A DNA stretch of 64,000 nucleotides, taken from assembly GCF_000518285.1 (NCBI RefSeq), contig NZ_JADH01000005.1, forward strand, positions 1-64,000, given 5' to 3'. Position numbers and translations under genes: made by a program. Positions 10,665 through 20,112 of this stretch are shown here, one piece after another; positions within the stretch are counted from its first letter, which is position 1, and each line of letters begins with the position of its first letter. The notes under the pieces are model-generated. The model was not told where the DNA came from. It saw nothing but the letters and a program-made list of their open reading frames with translations, and ran no database searches. Origin of the DNA: Williamsoniiplasma lucivorax ATCC 49196 (lineage in GTDB: Bacteria; Bacillota_I; Bacilli_A; Mycoplasmatales; Mycoplasmataceae).

Positions 10665-11223
10665 GATTATCCCCTTCTTTCTTTAAAAGATAATTATCTT
10701 CTGCTTTAACTAGTGCATCATTCATTGCTCTTAAATTGAAATCTTGTTTTTTATGTTTAAGAAATAGTTTTCAATAAAGTTCCCATTTATTTTTTGCTGG
10801 ATATTGCTTATTTATTCAAATAAGAAAAATGAACAAGCAAGGGTTGAAATTAAATAAAATAAGACTAACAAGAAAGTAGGTTTTTGTATCTAGCTGATAT
10901 TTAGACATATCTCAATTTTCTGCTTGTTTTAAATGCTCAATAGTTGTTCCAACAATTGCTACAAACATAAAAAACCAAAATGCAATAACTGAAGCCATCA
11001 AAGTTAGACTCAAGATATAAAATAGCATTCTTTTTCACATATGTTTTTGCCTATAGTTCATTTTAAATAAGCCAAACTCATCACTAATTTCATCGTGTGA
11101 CTTGTTTTCAAAAATATAATCAACTAAGACTTTATTTTTAAGTGTTGTGTCTCAACAATCACTTTTGAAATTCAATTCTTTTTTAAATTGCTTTTCTTCT
11201 TTTGTTTGTTTTTTAATTTTCAT
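10657..11223 (-). CDS. two-TM membrane protein of the element
   Basis: 188 aa, read through six UGA Trp codons and ending in TAG at 10657-10659. The first 75 residues are charged and helical. Two membrane segments follow (LSLTLMASVIAFWFFMFVAI and FLVSLILFNFNPCLFIFLIW), then a basic C-terminal region. I do not recognise it. It overlaps the partner of ParA upstream (11 bases) and the zinc-ribbon gene downstream, so it is part of the partition/maintenance operon. Confidence 0.55.
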
Positions 11224-11557
11224 ATTTTTCCTTTTTTGTATTTAAAATTTCATTTTCTAATCCAATTCTAAAAATTTCAGAACGATTATACTTTAAACCT
11301 TTTTGAGCATACATCTCTTGAAGTTCTTGTTCTAAAGCAATTGCTTCAACACTTAATCAAATTGTCATATGACCAGGTTTACCAGGAACTCTTGCTAAGT
11401 TGTTAGTTGTTCTTTTTGGTTTAACGTATGTAGTAGTATGTAGTGTTTCAGAAGGATTGTTAATTGATGTATCTAAATCTAAAAAATCTAATTTCTTTTT
11501 CTTTGTTGTTTGAGCAAACTTTGCTGTTTGTGACAAATCAATAGTTTCTTTAGCCAT
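11213..11557 (-). CDS. ribbon-helix-helix ParA partner (ParB/ParG-like)
   Basis: 114 aa. The N-terminal half is disordered and basic (TTKKKKLDFLDLD); the C-terminal half (from about residue 63) reads MTIWLSVEAIALEQELQEMY and then YNRSEIFRIGLE, the strand-helix-helix pattern of ribbon-helix-helix DNA binders. Its ATG overlaps the TAA of parA (TAATG), the usual arrangement of a small centromere-binding partner. It should bind the partition site and recruit ParA. A TATGTAGTAGTATGTAG word lies inside its coding sequence near 11427-11443. Confidence 0.65.
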
Positions 11558-12417
11558 TATAATACTCCCTTCTTGATCATTTCATTTACTAAATTTTTAA
11601 AAGGATTACCCTCAATCGCTTTAAGATTTTCTTCTTCAAGAAATTTAATTAATCCTTTAGTTGGTTTTCAATTATCAAATGTTTTAATATCAACAACCGA
11701 TTTACCACCAGTAATTGTTGATTTTTCAATATTAGTGTTTTCTGGAATAAAAGTCGTAAATTTAATTTTTTCAATTAATTCAATCTTTTGTGCAGCTAAT
11801 AACATTTGTTTTGACAACTTGTCTGATTTAATACGGTTGAGAATCACCCCATTCATATTATTTTGAATTTCATAAGCTTCTGCTTTTTCATTTCAATCAT
11901 CTCAATTCTTGAGAAAACCTTTAATCGCAGATTCACTACGATCCATGACTTGAATAATGCTGTCAGATGCCAAATAAGCATTTAAAACATAAATATCTCA
12001 AGCTGGATTTAAATCAATGAATAAGTAGTCAAAAGAATTATTCACTTGTTCAAATAATGCTAAGTTTAGAGCTAAAATCTTTTCGCTAGCTACTTGAGAT
12101 TTAATAATATCAGTTTCGTTATATAAATCACGACCCCCAGCAATTACAAAAATATTTGGATTGCTAGTTGGTTCTATTGTTTGTAGCAAAACCTGATGTA
12201 GATAGTTTTCGCGATTTTCTTTATTGGCTCGCTTTAGTCAGTGTTTTGAATATGACTCACTAGAATCAATATTGAAGTTATCTGTAATGGTTGCTTGACC
12301 ATCTAGGTCAAGCACTAAAATCTTTTTGCCTAATTCTGCAAGAGTTTCCACTATTGCTTTTGTAATTGTTGTTTTACCAACACCACCTTTATTTTGGTGA
12401 ATTGTAATTGTTTTCAA
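11557..12417 (-). CDS. parA: ParA/Soj-family partition ATPase
   Basis: 286 aa. The N-terminus carries the deviant Walker A KGGVGKTT (about residues 9-16), then ILVLDLDGQAT and FDYLFIDLNPA, all standard for ParA. It drives segregation or stable upkeep of the element. The only sensible start is TTG at 12415-12417 with AAAGGAAGAG upstream; no ATG exists before the Walker motif. The same leader and TTG start occur at 15441. Downstream it is translationally coupled to the ribbon-helix-helix gene. Confidence 0.85.
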
Positions 12418-12466
12418 TTTTCTCTCTTCCTTTCGAGTTCTATGTATGTACTATGTAGTACATAAT
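12413..12466 (-). promoter_or_regulatory. parA leader, duplicated at 15437-15490
   Basis: About 54 bases, including the ribosome binding site, the TTG start and the word TATGTATGTACTATGTAGTAC, are repeated almost base for base before the gene at 15103-15441. The GTACT/AGTAC arms make it partly palindromic. It is a likely shared operator, perhaps for the ribbon-helix-helix protein. Confidence 0.6.
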
Positions 12467-12495
12467 TAATTTATTTATAGTCTTCGTGACTTGTT

Positions 12496-12747
12496 CTAAT
12501 TTTGTTGGGTTGAATCAACATTTTTAAATATGTGGATTTCAATGACAACTGAGTCAGTTGCGTTTTTAATATTGGTTGAAATTAAATCAACTTCATAATC
12601 CAAGAATTTCAGATCATGTTTCTTATTCATAAACTCTTTTAGTTCAGAATAAGGATTGGCATTTAAAAAAAATTCTTGGTCCTCATTAAGCACCATCAGA
12701 TATGTTTTTTGATCATAAATCTTTTCTAATAAATTTTTTAAAAGCAT
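12496..12747 (-). CDS. hypothetical protein, 83 aa
   Basis: A soluble acidic protein (EDQEFFLNANPYSELKEFM and a strand-rich end VVIEIHIFKNVD), ending in TAG at 12496-12498. Its start overlaps the end of the zinc-finger gene upstream by 10 bases. I do not recognise it. It is probably an accessory gene of the element. Confidence 0.5.
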   Translation of the reverse strand: MLLKNLLEKIYDQKTYLMVLNEDQEFFLNANPYSELKEFMNKKHDLKFLDYEVDLISTNIKNATDSVVIEIHIFKNVDSTQQN

Positions 12748-13001
12748 CTGTTCTCCTTTTCAAAAGAAAATCTTATTTGATTATTTCTATTGTGGTTGGA
12801 TTCTATTCAATCGGAATAACAAAAATTATCACAAAAGATATTTGAATTCTTTTCAATAATGATATTCATCGATCAAGAATCACAGTTTTTAATATGAATT
12901 GTTCCATAGCACTCTGCACATTGGCTAACTTCCTTTTCGGGAAAACTATCAAATTCTTGATTGCATGAATTACATTCAAATGTAGTTCTTTCGCTTATCA
13001 T
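12738..13001 (-). CDS. zinc-finger protein, 87 aa
   Basis: Read through two UGA Trp codons. It has CNSC near residue 10 and CAEC near residue 28, a classic double CxxC pair, plus further cysteines (CDNFCYSDW) later. It is probably a small zinc-binding nucleic-acid or protein-contact module. It lies between ssb and the 83-aa gene, overlapping the latter. Confidence 0.5.
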
Positions 13002-13019
13002 AATATTTAACCCTTTCTT

Positions 13020-13427
13020 TTATTCAAACAAAGCAATTAGTTCTTCATCTGTTTTATTAAAGTCAACTGGTTCTGGTTCTATTTGTTCATTTCCATTAAT
13101 AGTTTGTTCTTTATTGTTTTTAGTTTTTGGTTCTAGGTATTGAATTCGTTCAACAGTAACGCTAGTAGTAGTTTCAAACTTACCATCTTTGTTACTATTT
13201 CTCACACTTAATTTTCCTTCCACACAAATTAAACTACCTTTGTGTAAAAACTTAATCATGTTCTCAGCATTTTCATTAAATGCTAAACAATTGATGAAAT
13301 TGGTGTATTCAGCACCATTTCTGTATTCTGATACAGCTATTGTAAAAGGGGTAAAACTTTCATTTTTAACTGTTTGTTTTAATTCTATGTCTTTAGTAAT
13401 ACGACCAATTAAAATTACTTTATTCAT
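13020..13427 (-). CDS. ssb: single-stranded DNA-binding protein
   Basis: 135 aa. It begins MNKVILIGRITKDIELKQT and continues with FTIAVSEYRNG, FINCLAFNENAENM and KGSLICVEGKLSVR, the OB-fold pattern of bacterial SSB. It is shorter than a typical chromosomal SSB but ends with the acidic tail DEELIALFE, the partner-binding tip. As part of the element it would coat single-stranded DNA during transfer or replication. Confidence 0.85.
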   Translation of the reverse strand: MNKVILIGRITKDIELKQTVKNESFTPFTIAVSEYRNGAEYTNFINCLAFNENAENMIKFLHKGSLICVEGKLSVRNSNKDGKFETTTSVTVERIQYLEPKTKNNKEQTINGNEQIEPEPVDFNKTDEELIALFE

Positions 13428-13443
13428 TTTTTTATCCTTCTTT

Positions 13444-13734
13444 CTATTTTTTATTTGTTTGAATTTTGATTTGTTTTTGGGTTTCTGGTTCTTGTTTATT
13501 AGAATTTAAAATTTTGTCTGCTTCATTTAACATTATTTCTAAATCTGTTTTAGGAGCTCTCCCCATGTACACTTCTTCAGCCTTGCCTAAAAGAGCAGTT
13601 AAATTAATTTGTCCTGGTTCAGTACCACTAACCTCTTTTTTAAATTTGGCTGATTTTAAAATGTTTTTTTCTTGATCTTTAATTTCACTTCATAAGATGT
13701 CAGCCTCTTTATCTAATTTTTTGCTTTTACTCAT
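13444..13734 (-). CDS. hypothetical protein, 96 aa
   Basis: A highly charged, helical soluble protein (SKSKKLDKEADILW at the start, QKQIKIQTNKK at the end) with one UGA Trp codon. It has a ribosome binding site (GGAGAACG) before the ATG. The 66-aa gene upstream overlaps its start by 22 bases. No family recognised. Confidence 0.5.
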
Positions 13735-13913
13735 ACTCGTTCTCCATTTTTCTTTTTTTGATTTTTTGTTAATATAAAAATATTTTTCATGCTGTTAAAG
13801 CATTTTTTAGTAGAACACTCACTCTCCAAGGTTATTTGACCTTCATTATTTAAATTTTGAATAACAGGATTGTGTTTTTTACAAGCTTGACATTCCCAAT
13901 AAATATCTTTCAT
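13713..13913 (-). CDS. small zinc-finger protein, 66 aa
   Basis: CQAC near residue 8 and C-STKK-C near residue 33 form a probable zinc site. The frame runs through one UGA to TAG at 13713-13715, overlapping the next gene. Along with the proteins at 10404 and 12738 it makes a third small zinc-binding protein in this element. Confidence 0.45.
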
Positions 13914-13935
13914 ATTTTTTTACCTTCAGTTCTTT

Positions 13936-14610
13936 TTATCTTTTTTTAGTTTTTGTAAATTCTTGTATTTCTGTTTGGTTATTTTTAGGTTTTAAAATTG
14001 AATCAGCAGCATTTAAGGCCTTTTCGGTATTTAATGAAACTTCTTTAATTTCTTTAAGCAAATTTGATACTTCATTTGTTTTGTTTGTAAATGGATTAAA
14101 ATTCATTCCAAATTTTTTACTGTAATGTTTTTCCATTAATTTTATGAAGTTTTTAATACCCGGGCTTCTAACTATTGATTTATACACAGAAGAGTTTTTT
14201 TCTTCTTTGTGGGTTCTTGTGGAAATTTCAAAATCTTTTTTTAATCCTATGCATCTCTCACCATTATTAGAAAATCACACTTCATTTGCCTTTGCTTTAT
14301 TTACAATATTTATTTCTTTCTTTGTAAGTGGTTCTAAAATAAAATTAGATTTGCTTATGTGAAACTCACTAGAGTTGTTTTGTATATAGTAATAATCTCT
14401 AGAAGTTAATATAGTTCCATTTGATCTAATTATTAATCAATTAGTATCATCATTATCTTTGTTTGATAATAAAATTAAATTATATTTATTTGTAGCCTTA
14501 TCATAACTTATAAAATATCCAGGTCTAATTTTTTCATCTTCGATTCTTTTGCTTTTACCGTGAATAGGTACTCCCGGAAAAATTTTTGGTTTTTTATAAT
14601 TTTTGCTCAT
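13936..14610 (-). CDS. unknown 224-aa protein of the element
   Basis: The ATG at 14608-14610 begins MSKNYKKPKIFPGVPIHGK; two UGA Trp codons are read. The N-terminal half is strand-rich (RPGYFISYDKATNKYNLILL, then DDTNWLIIRSNGTILTS), which loosely recalls PemK/MazF-type or SH3-like folds. The C-terminal half is helical. There is no clear Shine-Dalgarno sequence; instead a terminator-like hairpin with a T-run sits within 40 bases upstream of the start, so a regulated leader is possible. No family assigned. Confidence 0.5.
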
Positions 14611-14614
14611 TTTT

Positions 14615-14785
14615 TAAAAATAAAAATCAACACTTCCAAAAGCGTTGATTAAAATGAATCATCAATTTAATAAATTAACCTTAATAAATTGACTTATAAA
14701 AGAATAACGGGTAATCGAACTTTTATAAATCTAGTTGTTCGGAACCACCCCGAACCTTGCATAAACATCGTTGAGAGGCTTTAGC
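14615..14785 (-). ncRNA. candidate structured leader or small RNA
   Basis: On the minus strand a TATTATAAA -10-like sequence (14791-14799) is followed by strong stems: GTTCGG/CCGAAC (14737-14742 with 14750-14755) and ATAAAAG/CTTTTAT (14696-14702 with 14720-14726). It ends in a terminator hairpin AATCAACGCTT/AAGTGTTGATT (14625-14650) with a long T-run just before the gene at 14610. It could be an attenuated leader or a small regulatory RNA such as a copy-control RNA. Confidence 0.4.
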
Positions 14786-14812
14786 TCACATTTATAATAC
14801 AACACTTTTGGG

Positions 14813-15097
14813 TTAAATTCTATACTTATTGTTGTTTTTATTTGCACTTTCTATTTTTTTCTTTTTATTTTTTTGAATTCTATCTAAAGCAGATAAGATT
14901 TCAATTTTGTTGTAAGCTTCACTTTTCATGACTGAATTTAAAATTCAATAATCATTATGTGTGAGGTTAGTTTTGTTAGTTCATTTTTTAGATTTGTTTT
15001 CGAACTCAATTATAATTTCATCAATAGCTAGTTTGATATCGTCTTGAGAATATTTATAATCAAGAGTTTTTAAGTATTCATAATATTTTCACTGCAT
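14813..15097 (-). CDS. hypothetical protein, 94 aa
   Basis: The ATG at 15095-15097 begins MQWKYYEYLKTLDYKYS; three UGA Trp codons are used. The protein is helical and ends in a strongly basic tail (KNKKKKIESANKNNNK). It follows the 112-aa gene by 5 bases and has a GGAGGAATAG ribosome binding site inside that gene's end. No family recognised. Confidence 0.5.
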
Positions 15098-15102
15098 TAG
15101 TT

Positions 15103-15441
15103 CTATTCCTCCACTTCATTATTAACATCGACAAGATATCATTTGAATGTATTATCCGATTCATGCATGAATTGATGTTTTTTACTAGGTCAAATATTTA
15201 GATAAACCTTTAATGAGGGTACTATCCCGTTTCTCATATCTTCAGATAACTTGATCATTTTTAAAATTGTTTGATTGTCATATGAATGAGCCCAGATATA
15301 ACTGATTTTTAAATCTGGTTCTTTAATCCTAATTTTAACTTTTACTCATTTTGAATCTTGATGTTGAATCGAATTGGAATAAATGATTTGTTCTAAAATA
15401 ATGTTTTCTAAAGTTAAATTAACTTTAATTTCTTTTTTCAA
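15103..15441 (-). CDS. hypothetical protein, 112 aa, with parA-type leader
   Basis: It starts at TTG (15439-15441) with the same AAAGGAAGAGAGAAAA leader as parA. The first residues MKKEIKVNLTLENIILEQII are followed by a strand-rich stretch (KVKIRIKEPDLKISYIW), so it is probably a small alpha/beta protein. It is the first gene of the leftward unit next to the AT-rich 16-bp repeats, where a replication or transfer initiator-linked gene might be expected, but no Rep motif is visible. Confidence 0.5.
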
Positions 15442-15490
15442 TTTTCTCTCTTCCTTTCGAGTTCTATGTATGTACTGTGTAGTACGTACT
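15437..15490 (-). promoter_or_regulatory. second copy of the parA-type leader
   Basis: It matches 12413-12466 with only isolated changes (TATGTATGTACTGTGTAGTAC instead of ...ACTATGTAGTAC). It contains the ribosome binding site and TTG start of the gene at 15103-15441. Confidence 0.6.
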
Positions 15491-15572
15491 CTAATTTTTG
15501 AAAAGTTCAATTTCAATATCGAGTTCTTTTCTTTCTTTGTTTATTTCTTTCTTTAGTACTTTTAAGATACTT

Positions 15573-15621
15573 AATAGATATTAGATATTGATATTAGATA
15601 TATATAATAGATATTAGATAT
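15573..15621. repeat. AT-rich direct repeats (iteron-like)
   Basis: AATAGATATTAGATAT occurs at 15573-15588 and again at 15606-15621, with a third partial copy GATATTAGATAT at 15590-15601. Tandem AT-rich repeats beside partition genes suggest an unwinding or initiator-binding site, that is a plasmid-type origin, or a partition site. Confidence 0.5.
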
Positions 15622-15689
15622 AAGATATTTATATATAACTAAGTTACTTATAAATACTAAAAATTGATTTTTGCCATTTTAGAATTTTT

Positions 15690-15864
15690 AACATAGTGTA
15701 TATTCAGTTTTCAAAGAACACACTTTCTCCCTGATACGTTCTGTACACTTCCCAACCCAGATTAACGGCTGATCTCAGAAATTAGCATTTTTATTTGTCC
15801 CCGATTTCAGCGCACAGGTACAAACAGACAATTAAAATTAAAAAAGTAGGTTTCCCTACTTTCC
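15690..15864. other. element-chromosome junction with rRNA-spacer-like motif
   Basis: No gene is seen. On the minus strand TGTTCTTTGAAAACTGAATA (15696-15715) matches the conserved word of Firmicutes/Mollicutes 16S-23S spacers. The flanking 120 bases are richer in GC than their surroundings. A minus-strand hairpin AAAGTAGG/CCTACTTT with a T-run lies at 15836-15864. Directly to the right the sugar-binding gene begins without a normal 5' end, so the element boundary is probably here. Confidence 0.4.
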
Positions 15865-15928
15865 CCTACATCCTTTTTATACACCCGCACCAATTTTGGT
15901 TATTGCTTTAATTGCCGGGTTGTGAACA

Positions 15929-18214
15929 ATGGTTTCTTCATGAACTTTTAAACAAAAAGATGGTGTGATTCTGGAATTGATGGGTTTAAAAGTTGATAAG
16001 GTTGATGCTTATAAATTGATTGCCCAAAAATTCAATGAAGCAAGACCACAGAATAAACATAAAGTGAAAGTGGTTGTCACTCCCGGCAATAATGTCCAAA
16101 ACGAAATTGCCTCAGGCCAACCATTACCAAACTTATACAGTTCTTATGGAGATGCTGTTGTTAAATTTGATGCCCTTTTAAACTTAGTTGGCAAAAAAGA
16201 TGTCGTGGTCAATATGGCCGAAGCTATTAATTGAGATACAAATTATCGCACCAACCAAGCCGACCCACTAACTCATAAAATTCGTTATGTTGACCAATTT
16301 GCCCAAAACAATGCCAAAAATGGAAATCAACTAACGAATGGAAAAAGTTTGGATGAAATTACACATGTGACTAGTGATCAAAATATTGATCGTTTTAGAC
16401 CATTAAAAGATTCCTTTGTCACTGAAGGAACATACAATGATAAATTATATGTTGCACCGATCACTAAATCGGGAATGAATGGGATTGTGAATAAACGTTT
16501 ATTAAAAGAATTGGTTGAATTAATTACTGGCCAAACCCAAGATTGATTAAACGTTGAGAATTATGCAAAATTTAATTATTTAAAATCTCGACAAATGGGT
16601 GATTTGGTTTGGCCAGTTGATGATGACCCAACACAAAATAATCTCGCTGAAGGTGATAAATATAAATTAACACCAGCCAATCGTTTTAGAGATGTCAATA
16701 AAACTTTAAAAGAATTAGTCACTGCTTTTTTTGGGACAGCTCCAATTGATCAAGATCCTGAAGATTACATCGCAAACGCGATGCAAGATATGTCTGTTTT
16801 AGAGGTGTTATTGACAGCTTATACTAAGTTATTACACACTCAACCACATAACAAAAACTTTAGACAAACTATCGGAATGGCGATTGATGATGAAGCTGGT
16901 TTTATTTATGCGATGCAACAAAATTTAAAACAAGAAAAAGAGATTTATGAATGAGATAGTCGTAAAAATTTTGGTCAAACTTTAAAACTTAATGACCAAA
17001 CTGGATCTAAAGCAATTAATCAAACAATTGATTTTTATCGTCACTTTGCTAAAATTTCTCCCCTTGATTCAGAAGCTGGTGGGGCAGGAACATCCGATCA
17101 TGGTTTTGGTGGTTTAGGAACCAAAGGACAGGCTGGAGTTTATTATTCAGATAAATGAGTTTGAGGTGGAACATTAACTTATTATGGTTCAACTGCCGGA
17201 AACCCTTATTGAACTAAAACCTCAAAATGAACTGATAAAATTTCTGGAACATTAAAGGTTCCAGAAATTAAATTGGATCGCGATTACACCACAGAATTTG
17301 TCGCTGCTCTGAGCGATGAAGATAAAAACAATATCGATTATAAAGTTAGTGAAGCTGATAAGTGAGCAGCGATTGTAAAAAAAGATAAAAATAATAAATT
17401 TTATTTATCAGTTGAAAAAACTTTAAAACCAAGCAAACCAAATGATAAACCACGAGTTGAAAGTGTCAAGCTTAATTTAACCACAACCGGGGAAACTAAA
17501 ATTGAAACCAAAAAAACATTTGGTGTTTTTGATACAGATATTGCTGTGGTTTCTTCACCAGGTTATATCAAAGCAGAATCAACAAGTAAAAACACCGAAT
17601 TAAAACCACTGAAAACTATTCCTAACCTTGTCCAACAAGGTCCAGGATTTGCGATGTTCAAAGATCCGAACCAAAACAAAAATGAAATCGCAATTGACTT
17701 TTTAAATTACTTTTTACAAGCACAAAACAACACTGATTTTGCTTTATCTTCTGGGTATATCCCAACTAATCATTATGCTTATTTTAAAACTCAAGGTGAA
17801 ATACCAAAAGTGGTTCGAACAGAAGATTTTAACTATTACATGCAATATATTAATTATGGTTTAAAAGGTTATAACCCCAAAGATCGCTATCAAGGTGAAT
17901 GACCGGCATCAGTTAAATTATTTGAACCAAAAGAATCATTGAAAAAAGTTGTTCTTGGTGTGGTGTCAAATAAATTTAAATTTTGAACACAAAGTCCAAG
18001 TCCCTTTGGAGATATGGTGAGACACCAAATCATCTCCCCTTGAATTCATCAAATGTATCGCATCGAAGGTTCACATCCAGAAGTCAATATGACTCCTGAA
18101 ACTTTCTGATCTGAGCATAACATGGAAAGTATCAAGGTTGCAATTAAAAACATTTACCCAATTTATGGGGCTTTAGAATTAGAATCAAAAAGTCAAAAAG
18201 GAGAACAAACATAA
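15929..18214 (+). CDS. sugar ABC transporter substrate-binding protein, 5' end probably altered
   Basis: About 761 aa from the first ATG in frame. The open frame reaches back to 15851 with a membrane-helix-like sequence (NFGIALIAGLWTMVSSW) but has no ATG with a ribosome binding site. The body after KDGVILELMGLKVDKVDAYK looks like a periplasmic-type sugar-binding protein tethered by its N-terminal helix (AYKLIAQKFNEARP and VSSPGYIKAES regions), much longer than usual. Many UGA Trp codons are read. The stop overlaps the ATPase start (ATAATG), so the four genes 15929-22388 form one operon. The substrate is unknown. Confidence 0.7.
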
Positions 18215-20112
18215 TGAGTATCAGATTAAGAAATATCGTTGTGGATTATGGTAATGCCATTGCGATTAATAACTTATCACTATCAATTGAAACCGGAGAA
18301 TTAGTCTCGCTCTTAGGTCCTTCAGGATGTGGTAAAACCACCACTTTAAATGCCATTGCTGGTTTAATTCAAACTACCCAAGGACAAATCATTTTTGATG
18401 GAGTTGATGTCACTCAACGTTCTCCCCAAAAAAGAAATATTGGTTTAGTTTTTCAAAACTATGCTTTGTATCCGCATTTATCAGTTTTTAAAAATATTGC
18501 TTTTCCCCTTTATCAAAATAAAAAATTTAAGATTGAAATTGGCAAAAATAATAAGCTAATAAAACTTCAAATACAAAATTTAAAACAACTTTCTGCTTCA
18601 AATAAAGCTTTGCAATTTCAAGAAGAAGTTGATAAAAACCTGACTAGCATTATTGATCAAATTCAAACCAAGTTTGATCAGATTACAACCAACCAACTAA
18701 AAGAAGTTCAACAAATTTGTGATGATAATGCGATTGCGATTTATGGAACTCATGAATTTAATGCTTTCCGATCAAGAATGTTTACTATTTGATATGATGC
18801 TGCCCGTGCTTTTGCAGAGCAACAAAAATATGATTTATACCAAACAATTTTTAAAATTTTAAATAGTAAAATAGAACAAATGAATCAAATGATTAATGAG
18901 CAAGATGCGCATTTAAAAATTGATTTCATCTTGATCCAAAATCAAAAATATCTCCAAATCGAAAGAATGGAAGAAATCAAACATAAAGTTGGGGCAATTC
19001 AAGAATCAATCAAATCTAATGAAGAATTATTACAAGATGAAATCAAAGGAATGGTTAAATTATGAAAATTACAAGGAGTCGCAATCAAGTGATTGGTCAC
19101 TCTTGACCAAAGAAAAGAAATCATTGATCAACATGCCAAAGAGTATTTAACTTGAACCCAAGAATTTGTTAAAGAGGTTCAAGAATTGGTGGAAAATCTA
19201 GAAAACCATCAAACTATTTTTTTGAAACCAATTGAAAAAGCTTTAATCACTTGTAGTGAAACTAAAGTTGAACCAATCGATGTTCATGCTAAAACTCAAG
19301 CATTAAAAGCACAACTGAAAAGCTTTCGCCAAGAGGTGAAAAAAGCTGTTTTAGATGTTGCTGAAAAAGTCGAAATCACTAACCAACTTCACAAACGACC
19401 AAGTGAACTTTCTGGAGGCCAACAGCAACGTGTTTCGATTGCGCGAGCAATTGTTAAAAAACCAAAAGTGCTTTTATTAGATGAACCACTATCTAATCTA
19501 GATGCTAAATTGCGTGTTTCAACTCGTGAATGGATTAAAAAATTCCAAAAAGCCACCGGAATTACTACTATTTTTGTGACTCATGACCAAGAAGAAGCAA
19601 TGAGTATTTCTGACAAGATTTTTGTCATGAGTCAAGGCAAACTGCAACAAGGAAATACACCAATGGAAATTTATTCTAAACCTGAAAATGTTTTTGTGGC
19701 TAACTTTATTGGGACTCCTTCAATGAACTTCATTGAAGGAGCAAGAGTTAATGAAGATGGCATGGTTTTTATCGGAGATATTTCCTTAGGACAAATACAA
19801 AATTCTCATTACTTTAATAAAGAAATGATTGTTGGAATTAGACCTGAGCATTTTGAATTAGCTAATTCCAATGCCTCAATTATCAAAGCAAATTCCAAAC
19901 CAATTTATGCCAAAATTGACCTTATTGAAAAACTAGGTCGCAGCGAATATATCAAAGCAATCTTGCTTGATACCAAGCAAGAAATTCGTGTTATTTATGA
20001 TGCTAAAACTGCCACTTCTAAAAATGATGAACATATTGAATTAAATGTTATTCAAGGCCATGTTTATCTTTTTGATATTGAAGATGAAGGCAAGTTAGTG
20101 GAGGTGATTTAA
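18214..20112 (+). CDS. sugar ABC transporter ATPase (UgpC/MsmK type) with large insertion
   Basis: 632 aa against about 370 for typical MsmK/UgpC. Walker A GPSGCGKT is near residue 35 and the Q-loop (LVFQNYALYPHL) near residues 77-88. Then comes a coiled-coil-like insertion of about 290 residues before the signature SGGQQQRVSIARA, Walker B VLLLDEP, the H-loop (FVTHDQEEA) and the regulatory C-terminal domain. Similar insertions are known in mycoplasma UgpC homologues. It energises uptake through the two permeases that follow. Confidence 0.88.

Noticed and set aside
14737-14755. T-box core (GGGGTGGTTCCG)
   Set aside because: The antiterminator side matches only loosely, there is no specifier stem, and the downstream gene is not amino-acid related.
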